Notes under the pieces: model-generated | Database searches by the model: none | Seen by the model: only the letters and a program-made list of their open reading frames with translations | Told to the model about the DNA's origin: nothing | Translations under genes and position numbers: made by a program | Assembly: GCA_963843595.1 (NCBI GenBank) | Contig: CAWJLG010000007.1 | Location: 124,001 to 188,000, forward strand | Direction of reading: 5' to 3' | Origin: CAIWHR01 sp963843595 | GTDB lineage: Bacteria; Pseudomonadota; Gammaproteobacteria; Burkholderiales; Casimicrobiaceae | DNA: 64,000 nt | Shown here: positions 45,223 through 53,743 of the stretch, piece by piece | Layout: the number at the start of each line of letters is the position of its first letter | Position numbering within the stretch: the first letter of the stretch is position 1

Positions 45223-46213
45223 ATGGCCACCCCCGTCACGCAGATGCATCATCAAGCTCCACGAGGAGCACCACAACCTCGAGGACTACCAGGGCGGCGT
45301 GCCACGCTGGTGCAGCGGCTGCGGCGACAACGCGATTCTCGCCGCCGTCCAGCGGCTGTGCCGGGACGAGGATCTCGCCCCCGAGCGCACGGTCTTCGTG
45401 TCGGGCATCGGCTGCTCGAGCCGTTTCCCGCACTACATGAAGACCTACGGTTTCCACGGCATCCACGGCCGCGCGTTTCCCATTGCCGAGGGCGTTAAGA
45501 TGGCGCGTCCCGACCTGCACGTGTTCGTCAACACGGGCGACGGCGACTGCTGCAGCATCGGCGCGGCGCACTGGATTCACGCGATCCGCTACAACATGAA
45601 CATGACGGTCATCCTTCACGACAACCACGTCTACGGGCTGACCAAGAAGCAGGCGTCGCCCACCTCGCCGGCTGGCTTCAAGAGCAACACGACGCCGCGC
45701 GGGGCGGTCCTCGAACCGTTGAATCCACTGACGGTGACGCTGGGCGTGCAGAACGCGTCGTTCGTCGCGCAGGGCGTGGACTGGATCCCGGACCTGCTCT
45801 ACGACATCATCGCCAAGGCCTACAAGCATCGTGGCTTCTCGTTCATCCGCATCATCCAGCGCTGCCCCGAATTCCTGCCCAAGATGTTCGAGCCCTGGCT
45901 GCACGACCCGGGCAAGACGCTGCTGCTGACGCACGCGAACGGCCTGCAGCCCTCCGCCGAGACGAGCCGCATCTACAAGAATCAGCGCGAGCACGACCCG
46001 CTCGACATTCACCGGGCACGCGAGATCGCGTCGTCGGAGGATCCGATTCCGGTCGGAATCCTGTACCAGAATCCGGACGTGCCGTGCTACGAGGACCTGC
46101 GCAACGCGGGCCAGCCGCGTACTGCCGAGCGGACCCGGGCCGGCCTCAATGCCGAGTTCGACAAGGTCACGATCTGGCCCGAGGAAGCCGCCGCGCAGCA
46201 GCGCGTCGCGTAG
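45223..46213 (+). CDS. 2-oxoacid:ferredoxin oxidoreductase beta subunit (system 1), one frameshift
   Basis: It starts MATPVTQM at 45223. After removing one base near 45243 it continues IIKLHEEHHNLEDYQGGVP, then the cluster and thiamine motifs RWCSGCGDNAILAAVQ, GIGCSSRFPHYM and NTGDGDCCSIGAAHWIHAI, with a later cysteine in IIQRCPEFLPKM. The four Cys positions suit one 4Fe-4S cluster and the GDGD motif binds thiamine diphosphate. It is about 330 residues. With the alpha-gamma subunit it reversibly decarboxylates a 2-oxoacid. The RCPEFLP segment in place of SPCVAFN (system 2) suggests a different substrate. Confidence 0.87.
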
Positions 46214-46247
46214 GCGTTCCGATCCATCACTTTCAGAGCGACCCGCC

Positions 46248-48486
46248 ATGGACATGGCCACAAAATTCCAGGACCAGGTGGTCTTTCACATGACCGGCAA
46301 GCGCGCCGGCGACGGCCTGGCCGCGATCGATGTGGGCGCGTTGCGCCCGGCACTGCTCGCCCGCTATCGTGATCTTTCGCGCCTGCGTTACGACTTCCCG
46401 CTGGTGCTGCCCGACGCGAGCGACGGCACGGAGTACGTGCACTCGCTGTCCGCGGTGGTCGGCCGCCTGCTGGCCGAGCTCGCACCGCGCGGTCTGGAGG
46501 GCGAACGGCTGCGCAAGCACGTCCTGCGGCTCGAGCGCGAGGTGCGCGGCATGCTGGCCGCAGGGGAGACCGGATCGTTGTCCGCGCTTTGGGCGACGGC
46601 GGCCGAGCGGCTCAGCGCGGAAGCGGACCAGACGGTCGGCAAGGTACTGGCGCAGGCGGGCGAATCGCTGACCGTCGACGGCGAAGTCGTCGGGTGCGAT
46701 CCGCAGCTGCCCGCGCGTTATCTGGTGCGGGCGTGGCGCCACACGCAGGCGCAGAAGGCGAAGCAGTTCCGGGCGCTCACCGATCAGCTCGTGCGCATGC
46801 TGTCCGACATCCGGCGCGCGGCCTTTGCGCGCTCCGCGGCAGGCCAGCAGCCCGATGCGCTGCGCGCGTCGATCGGCGGCGCGCATGCTGACGCTTTCGA
46901 CTTCGACGTGATGTCGAAGCTCGTGGTCCGCGGCGCGCCCAAGGACGAGCTGCCCGCCGCGCGTCGTGGACGCATCGAGTGGGCGCTGGCGGTGCTCTGT
47001 GCGCAGCCGTTCTACGCCGATCCGACGGGCACCGTCGCGGACGACGCGGCCTACGACTTCGCCTTCGACAATTGCGCGGCCGCCGCGGAAGCGTACCGGG
47101 CGCGCCTCCCGCGCCTGGTCGAGGTCGTGAAGGCGATCGCGATCGCCGAGCTGGAGTCGTCCGGCGCCTACGTCGAGGCCGACCACGACGCGTTCTTCGA
47201 ACGCTACGACGAGAACGCGTTGACGGCCGACGATCTCGCGCTGTTCCCGGACTACCTGGTCTGCATCCCCGCCGATCGCAACGATGCGCCGGAAAACGCC
47301 GGCCTGATCGAGATGCTTTCCGCCGGCCTCCCCGTGAAGGTGCTGGTGCAGCAGACCGATCTGCTCGAAGAGTCGTCGATCGGCACCGGGCACTTCGCTT
47401 TCGGCGTGCGCAGCGCGCGGCTCGCGACCACGGCGATGGGCCTGGGCGGGATGTTCGTGCTGCAGGCGACCAGTGCCGACTTCTACGCGATGCGCGAACG
47501 CGTGCGGCGCGGGCTGTCGTGCCGCGGTCCGGCGCTTGTTCAGCGTGTTCGCGGGCTCGCCCGCGGCGGCCGGCGATCTGCCGCCCTACCTCACCGCAGC
47601 GGCGGCGAGGGAGTCGCGCGCGTTCCCGGCCTTCAGCTACGACGCCACGGCCGGCGCCAACTGGGCCGCGCGGTTCTCGCTGGAGAACAATCGCAATCCC
47701 GACGCCGACTGGCCCACGGAGCCGTTCGAATACGCCGACGAGGCGCTGCAGCGCGTGACCGAAAATGTCGCGTTCACGTACGCCGATTTCGTGCTGTGCG
47801 ACCGGCGCTATGCGTCGCACTTCGCCGTCGTTCCGCGCGAGCGCTGGAACGCCGGCATGGTCCCGGTCGCCGAGTGGCTCGCGCTGCCGGAGCGCAGTGC
47901 GACCGACCGCATTCCGTACCTGTGGGCCGTGGATGCGAACGACCGTCTGCATCGGGTCATCGTCGACACCCGTCTGATGCAGGCCACGCGCCGCTGCGTG
48001 CTGTTGTGGCACCGGCTGCAGGAACACGGCGGCATCCACGATTCCCACGCCGAGCTGCTGCTGGCGCGCGAGCGGGCGGTCTGGGAAGCGGAAAAGCAGC
48101 AGGCGCAGGAAGCGCTGCAGAAGGCGACCGCCGCCGCAGGCGCCGCGGCCCCCGCCGCCGAGGCGAAGCCGGCCGATGCGGTCGCGGCGGCGACCCCTGC
48201 GGCCGCCGCCACCGAGCCGGTGGCCGCGAAGCCACCATCCGACGAGGCCTGGATCGAGACCGCGCGCTGCCCGAGCTGCAACGAGTGCCAGAACATCAAC
48301 GACAAGATGTTCGCGTACAACGAAAACAAGCAGGCCTACATCAAGGACATCGATGCCGGTACCTACCGGCAACTCGTGGAAGCCGCCGAGGCGTGCCAGG
48401 TGGCGATCATCCACCCGGGGAAACCGCGCAACCCGAACGAGCCGGGGCTCGACGAGCTGATGAAACGCGCCGAGGCATTCCTGTAG
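46248..48486 (+). CDS. Large OFOR-operon protein with C-terminal ferredoxin domain, one frameshift
   Basis: The start is the ATG at 46248 (MDMATKFQDQVVFHMTGKRA). After correcting a shift near 47512 the protein is about 745 residues. The N-terminal 420 residues are helical and not recognised. The region 430-600 has FPAFSYDATAGANWAARFSL and TENVAFTYADFVLCDRRYA, which I recall only as parts of multidomain oxidoreductase proteins. An Ala/Pro-rich linker (KATAAAGAAAPAAEAKP) follows, then a ferredoxin domain with cysteines CPSCNEC and a distal EACQV. It probably carries electrons from OFOR system 1. The function of the large N-terminal part is unknown. Confidence 0.7.
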
Positions 48487-48819
48487 GCGACAGTCTGCGC
48501 CGGGCCGAGCGCGCCCCTGGCGTGAACGGGCCCTGACGCGACGGCGCGCGTTCACGTCGCGCGCGTTCGCATGCCGCCGCGATGCGCGGCTGATACGAAC
48601 GATTGCACTGCGCCGCATCCGCGGCGCAGTTGTCACGCACCACCATATCCCTCCATGTAACGCGGGATTGTGTCCACCCGCGACGTGCCTTTTCTCGGCA
48701 CGCCGGCAAGCGTAGGATCGCAGGCACCCCGCAGAACGGCCTGACCGTGCCACGCGCGTCGCACGCGCGAGAGGACTCGAACAACGACACGGACCGGGCG
48801 GCCAACTGGAGGAGTCTGT
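48487..48819 (+). other. Intergenic region with two GC hairpins between the OFOR operons
   Basis: About 330 bases without a gene. The hairpin ACTGCGCCGC-ATCC-GCGGCGCAGT (48607-48630) has a perfect ten-base stem, and GCGCGCG-TTCACGT-CGCGCGC (48544-48564) has a seven-base stem. They probably end or attenuate the upstream transcript, although no T run follows. The promoter of the next operon must lie between about 48640 and 48800. Confidence 0.55.
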
Positions 48820-50685
48820 TTGAAGCCGACGGACATTGCGCAGCCCGACTATTTCCACAAGGTCGTCGATTGTCAGTGGGCCTGCCCGGCCCACACTCCG
48901 GTTCCCGAGTACATCCGGCTGATCGCGGCCGGGCGCTATGGCGATGCATACCTCGTCAACTGGACGTCCAACGTGTTTCCCGGGATTCTCGGTCGCACCT
49001 GCGACCGGCCCTGCGAACCGGCATGCCGCCGCGGCCGGGTCGAGGAGGGCGGCGATCGGAAGGCGAAGCCCGAGCCGGTGGCCATCTGCCGGCTGAAGCG
49101 GGTGGCGGCCGACTACAAGGACGACATCCGCGACCGGCTTCCGCGGCCGGCGACTGCGAAGAACGGCAAGCGCATCGCGCTGGTGGGCGCCGGCCCGGCG
49201 TCGCTGACCGTCGCGCGCGATCTCGCGCCGCTCGGCTACGAGCTCGTCGTGTTCGACGGCGACCGCAAGGCAGGCGGGATGATGCGCACGCAGATCCCGC
49301 GGTTCCGGCTTCCCGAGAGCGTCATCGACGAGGAGGTCGGCTATGTCCTCGACCTCGGCGTCGAGTTCCGCGCGGGCAAGCGCATCGACAGTCTGAAGGC
49401 GCTGCTCGAGGAACGATGGGATGCCGTATTCGTCGGCAGCGGCGCGCCGCGCGGGCGCGACATCGACGTGCCGGGCCGTACCGAGGCCGCCGCGAACATC
49501 CACATCGGCATCGACTGGCTGTCCAGCGTTTCCTTCGGCCACACCACGCGGATCGGCAAGCGCGTCGTCGTGCTCGGCGGGGGGAACACCGCGATGGACT
49601 GCTGCCGCAGCGCGCGTCGGCTCGGCGGCGAGGACGTGCAGGTCGTCGTCCGCTCCGGTTACGACGAGATGAAGGCATCGCCGTGGGAGAAGGAAGACGC
49701 GGCGCACGAGGGCATTCCGATCCACAACTACCTCGTGCCGAAGGCCATCACCCACGCGGGCGGCAAGCTCACCGGCGTCACGTTCGAGAAAGTCGCGCCG
49801 CGGTACGACGAAAAGGGGCGGCGCGAGCTGATTCCCACCGGCGAGGCGGACGTGCATGTTCCCTGCGACGACGTGCTGGTCGCGATCGGCCAGGAGAACG
49901 CGTTTCCGTGGATCGAGCGTGATCTCGGCATCGAGTTCGACCAGTGGGGCCTGCCCGTCGTCGACAAGGTGACGATGGCCTCGACCCGTCACGACGTGTA
50001 CTTCGGCGGCGACGCGGCGTTCGGGCCGAAGAACATCATCTGGGCCGTCGCTCACGGCCACGACGCCGCGATCTCGATCGATCTCCACTGCAGAGGCCAG
50101 GACGTCAAGCAGCGCCCGCCACCGATGACCACGCTCGCGTCGCAGAAGATGGGCATCCACGAGTGGAGCTACGACAACGCGATCCATCCCGACCGTCGTT
50201 TCCGCGTGCCGCTCAAGGACACCACGCTCGCGCTCAAGAACATCAAGATCGAGGTCGAGCTGGGGTACGACCCGAAGCTCGCGTTCGCCGAGGCGCAGCG
50301 CTGCCTCAACTGCGACGTGCAGACGGTCTTCGCCGACCGCCTGTGCATCGAGTGCGACGCGTGCGTGGACATCTGCCCGATGGACTGCATCACGTTCACG
50401 GCGAACGCCGAGGAGCCGGAGTTGCGCAGGCAGCTGCGCGTGCCCGCGGACAACCTCGACCAGAGCCTCTACGTGTCGGGCGCACTCAAGACCGGGCGCG
50501 TGATGGCCAAGGACGAGGACGTGTGCCTGCACTGCGGTCTGTGCGCCGAGCGCTGTCCGACCGGCGCCTGGGACATGCAGAAGTTCCTGCTCGACATGAC
50601 GCACGCCGACGATCGCTGCCGTGTCCACCACGCACCGGCGGCTCCAGCCTTGGCGGCGGCGCCCGCGGGCGTGGCCGGGGAGTGA
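48820..50685 (+). CDS. NAD(P)/FAD iron-sulfur oxidoreductase, GltD-like with C-terminal ferredoxin
   Basis: A TTG start at 48820 is chosen because GGAGGAG lies seven bases upstream. The protein has 621 residues. N-terminal cysteines (CQWACPAHTPVPEYI; TCDRPCEPACRRG) match the GltD-type cluster domain. The FAD motif IALVGAGPASLTVARDL and NADP motif VVVLGGGNTAMDCCRS follow, and a C-terminal ferredoxin has CIECDACVDICPMDC and CLHCGLCAERCPTGAW. It passes electrons between the OFOR downstream (system 2) and NAD(P)H, much like PadH-type subunits of phenylglyoxylate oxidoreductase. Five bases separate it from the alpha subunit gene. Confidence 0.85.
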   Translation: MKPTDIAQPDYFHKVVDCQWACPAHTPVPEYIRLIAAGRYGDAYLVNWTSNVFPGILGRTCDRPCEPACRRGRVEEGGDRKAKPEPVAICRLKRVAADYKDDIRDRLPRPATAKNGKRIALVGAGPASLTVARDLAPLGYELVVFDGDRKAGGMMRTQIPRFRLPESVIDEEVGYVLDLGVEFRAGKRIDSLKALLEERWDAVFVGSGAPRGRDIDVPGRTEAAANIHIGIDWLSSVSFGHTTRIGKRVVVLGGGNTAMDCCRSARRLGGEDVQVVVRSGYDEMKASPWEKEDAAHEGIPIHNYLVPKAITHAGGKLTGVTFEKVAPRYDEKGRRELIPTGEADVHVPCDDVLVAIGQENAFPWIERDLGIEFDQWGLPVVDKVTMASTRHDVYFGGDAAFGPKNIIWAVAHGHDAAISIDLHCRGQDVKQRPPPMTTLASQKMGIHEWSYDNAIHPDRRFRVPLKDTTLALKNIKIEVELGYDPKLAFAEAQRCLNCDVQTVFADRLCIECDACVDICPMDCITFTANAEEPELRRQLRVPADNLDQSLYVSGALKTGRVMAKDEDVCLHCGLCAERCPTGAWDMQKFLLDMTHADDRCRVHHAPAAPALAAAPAGVAGE

Positions 50686-50690
50686 CCGCC

Positions 50691-52544
50691 ATGGCCGGGA
50701 CCACCGCGACTCCGAACGTCGTCGTCAACGATTTCGTCGTCAAGTTCGCCAACGTCAACGGCTCCGGGTCAGCGTCGGCGAACGGCCTGTTCGCGAAGGC
50801 GATCCTGCGCATGGGCGTGCCGGTGTCGGCGCGCAACATCTTTCCGTCGAACATCCAGGGGCTGCCGACGTGGTACGAGGTCCGCGTCTCCGCGGCGGGC
50901 TGGCGCGGCCGCCGCGGTGGCGTCGACTTCATGGTCGCGATGAACCCGCAGACCTGGGACAAGGACGTCGCCGAGATCGACGTCGGCGGCTATCTGTTCT
51001 ACGACTCGAGCAAGCCGATGCCGCACGGCCGGTTCCGCGACGACGTGACGGTGCTTGCCGTGCCGCTCACCGCGATCTGCAACGCCGAGTACACCGACGC
51101 CCGCCAGCGCCAGCTGTTCAAGAACATCATCTACTTGGGCGCGCTCGCGGCGCTGCTCGACATCGACGATGCAGAGATCGAGAAGCTCTTCGCCGAGCAG
51201 TACAAGGGCAAGGAGGCGCTCCTCGCATCGAACCGCAAGGCGCTGCACCTGGGACGCGACTACGCTCGCGCCCATTTCGCGTGCCCGCTGCCGCTGCGCG
51301 TGCAGCGCTCGACCGCCGTCGGCGAGCGCATCTTCATCGACGGCAACAGCGCTGCGGCGCTCGGCTGCATCTACGGCGGCGCGACCGTCTGCGGCTGGTA
51401 CCCGATCACGCCGTCGTCCTCGCTCGCGGAGGCGTTCGGCAAGTATGCGGGCAAGTATCGCGTCGATCCGGTCACCGGCAGGCACCGGTTCGCGAGCGTG
51501 CAGGCCGAGGACGAGCTGGCATCGATCGGCATGGTGATCGGCGCGGCATGGAACGGCGCGCGGGCCTTCACGGCGACGTCCGGGCCGGGCATCTCGCTGA
51601 TGCAGGAGTTCCTCGGCCTCGCGTACTTCGCCGAGATTCCCGCGGTGGTGTTCGACATCCAGCGCGGCAGCCCGTCCACCGGCATGCCGACGCGCACCCA
51701 GCAGGCGGACCTCCTGGCCTGCGCCTACGCGTCGCACGGGGACACCAAGCACGTGCTGCTGTTCCCCGAGGACCCGAAGGAGTGCTTCGAGATGGCGGCC
51801 GACGCGTTCGACCTCGCCGACCGGCTGCAAACGCCGGTATTCGTGCTCTCGGATCTCGACATCGGCATGCAGGACTGGCTGGTCGAGCCGTTCGTCTGGG
51901 ACGACACGCGCAGGCTCGACCGCGGCAAGGTCATGACGCGCGAGGCGCTGGAGGCCGGCCGCGAATTCGGCCGCTACCTCGACGTCGACGGCGACGGCAT
52001 CCCGTTCCGGACCTATCCCGGCACCCATCCGACGAAGGGCTCGTACTTCACGCGCGGCTCGACCAAGGACCGTTACGCCCGGTACACCGAGGAAGGGCCC
52101 GCCTACGTCGACAACATGCAGCGCCTGCTGCGCAAGTTCGAGACGGCGAAAGCGTTCGTGCCCGGACCCGTGATCGAAAGCGCGGCCAAGCCCACGCGCG
52201 CCGGCGTGATCTGGTTCGGGTCGAGCGGCGCGGCGATGGCCGAGTCGCTGGCCGCGCTCGCGGCCGACGGCATCCATCTCGATCGGATGCGCATCCGGGC
52301 CTTTCCGTTCAGCGACCGGGCGGGTGAATTCATCGCCGCGCACGACCATGTCTTCGTCGTCGAGCAGAACCGCGACGCGCAGCTCAAGATGATGCTGGTC
52401 AACGAATGCGGCATCGACCCGAATCGGCTGATCTCGGTGCTCCACTACGACGGCACGCCGCTCACCGCGCGCTTCGTGATCCGGGAGATCGCCGAAAAGG
52501 CCGCGCTGTTCAATGTCAAGCCGTTGCGCAAGGTGGCGCCATGA
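50691..52544 (+). CDS. 2-oxoacid:ferredoxin oxidoreductase, fused gamma-alpha subunit (system 2)
   Basis: The start is the ATG at 50691, with GGGGAG upstream, giving 617 residues. The gamma domain includes FANVNGSGSASANGLFAKAI. The alpha domain has ATVCGWYPITPSSSLAEAF, VQAEDELASIGMVIGAAW, TATSGPGISLMQEFLGLAYF and IQRGSPSTGMPTRTQQADLL. It is homologous to system 1 but diverged, so it probably handles a different 2-oxoacid. The stop overlaps the beta ATG by four bases. Confidence 0.9.
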   Translation: MAGTTATPNVVVNDFVVKFANVNGSGSASANGLFAKAILRMGVPVSARNIFPSNIQGLPTWYEVRVSAAGWRGRRGGVDFMVAMNPQTWDKDVAEIDVGGYLFYDSSKPMPHGRFRDDVTVLAVPLTAICNAEYTDARQRQLFKNIIYLGALAALLDIDDAEIEKLFAEQYKGKEALLASNRKALHLGRDYARAHFACPLPLRVQRSTAVGERIFIDGNSAAALGCIYGGATVCGWYPITPSSSLAEAFGKYAGKYRVDPVTGRHRFASVQAEDELASIGMVIGAAWNGARAFTATSGPGISLMQEFLGLAYFAEIPAVVFDIQRGSPSTGMPTRTQQADLLACAYASHGDTKHVLLFPEDPKECFEMAADAFDLADRLQTPVFVLSDLDIGMQDWLVEPFVWDDTRRLDRGKVMTREALEAGREFGRYLDVDGDGIPFRTYPGTHPTKGSYFTRGSTKDRYARYTEEGPAYVDNMQRLLRKFETAKAFVPGPVIESAAKPTRAGVIWFGSSGAAMAESLAALAADGIHLDRMRIRAFPFSDRAGEFIAAHDHVFVVEQNRDAQLKMMLVNECGIDPNRLISVLHYDGTPLTARFVIREIAEKAALFNVKPLRKVAP

Positions 52545-53596
52545 CCTATCTCGCCAAGCCGAAGCTCCGCCATCCGGACCTTCCGAAAAACCGTCTCGGT
52601 TTCACCCGCCGCGACTACGAAGGCGCGATCTCGACGCTGTGCGCGGGTTGCGGCCACGACTCGATATCCGCCGCGATCATCCAGGCGTTTTTCGAGCTGG
52701 ATGTCGAGCCGCACCGGGTCGCCAAGCTGTCCGGCATCGGCTGCTCGTCGAAGACGCCGACGTACTTTCTCGGCAATTCGCACGGCTTCAACAGCGTGCA
52801 CGGGCGGATGCCGTCGGTGCTCACCGGCGCCAACCTCGCCAACCGCGACCTGATCTACCTCGGTGTGTCCGGCGACGGCGACTCCGCGTCGATCGGCTTC
52901 GGCCAGTTCGCGCATTCGATCCGCCGCAGCGTCAACATGGTCTACATCGTCGAGAACAACGGCGTGTACGGGCTCACCAAGGGACAGTTCTCGGCCACCG
53001 CCGACAAGGGCTCGAAGTCCAAGCGCGGCGCGGTGAACAACGACGAGCCGATCGACATGGTGATGCTGGCGCTCCAGCTCGGGGCCACGTACGTGGCGCG
53101 CAGCTTCTCCGGCGACAAGGCGCAGCTCGTGCCGCTGATCAAGGGCGCGGTGCTGCACAAGGGTGCGGCGTTCATCGACATCCTGTCGCCGTGCGTCGCG
53201 TTCAACAACCATCCCGGCTCGACCAAGAGCTACGATTACGTGCGCGAGCACAATGAAGCCGTCAACTGGCTAGACGTGATGATCGAGCGGGCGCCGATCG
53301 GCGCCGAGTACGCGCCGGGCAGCGTGCGCGATGTGGTGCTGCACGACGGCGGGACGGTGCGGCTGCGCAAGCTGCACGAGGAGTTCGATCCGACCGACAG
53401 GATCGGCGCGATGAACTACCTGCAGGAACGCGCCGCCGCCGGCGAGATCGTCACGGGGCTCCTCTACGCGCATCCGCACGCGACCGACCTGCACGACGCG
53501 CAGCAGACCGTCGACACGCCGCTCAACGCGCTCGGCGACGCCGAGCTCGTGCCCGGCGCGGTCCGACTCGCTGCGTTCAACGCCTCGATGCGCTGA
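52541..53596 (+). CDS. 2-oxoacid:ferredoxin oxidoreductase beta subunit (system 2)
   Basis: The start is the ATG at 52541 (MTYLAKPKLRHPDLPKN), overlapping the alpha stop. The 351-residue protein has cluster cysteines in STLCAGCGHDSISA, GIGCSSKTPTYF and ILSPCVAFNNHPG, and the thiamine motif VSGDGDSASIGFGQFAHSI. The SPCVAFN segment is close to that of 2-oxoglutarate-type (KorB) subunits, so 2-oxoglutarate is my first guess. It is the last gene of the unit. Confidence 0.9.
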   Translation: MTYLAKPKLRHPDLPKNRLGFTRRDYEGAISTLCAGCGHDSISAAIIQAFFELDVEPHRVAKLSGIGCSSKTPTYFLGNSHGFNSVHGRMPSVLTGANLANRDLIYLGVSGDGDSASIGFGQFAHSIRRSVNMVYIVENNGVYGLTKGQFSATADKGSKSKRGAVNNDEPIDMVMLALQLGATYVARSFSGDKAQLVPLIKGAVLHKGAAFIDILSPCVAFNNHPGSTKSYDYVREHNEAVNWLDVMIERAPIGAEYAPGSVRDVVLHDGGTVRLRKLHEEFDPTDRIGAMNYLQERAAAGEIVTGLLYAHPHATDLHDAQQTVDTPLNALGDAELVPGAVRLAAFNASMR

Positions 53597-53743
53597 CCGC
53601 TGCGGCGTCGGCGGTCGGATTTGTTCGGCCGAGGGCCTTCGGCCGCGATCCTGCGGCGCGTACATGGCGGTCGCGTGAACCGTCGCCGCGCGGCGACATG
53701 CGGAGCGTCATCACGACGCGTAGCGCAGGGGTAGAATCCCGCA

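Noticed and set aside
43093..45276. Minus-strand open frame of 727 codons opposite the OFOR alpha gene
   Set aside because: No recognisable motif and it mirrors the codon bias of the plus-strand gene.
46777..50631. Minus-strand open frame of 1284 codons antisense to the OFOR operon
   Set aside because: Its translation is rich in Arg, His and Asp with no domain pattern; it is the usual shadow of high-GC coding sequence on the other strand.
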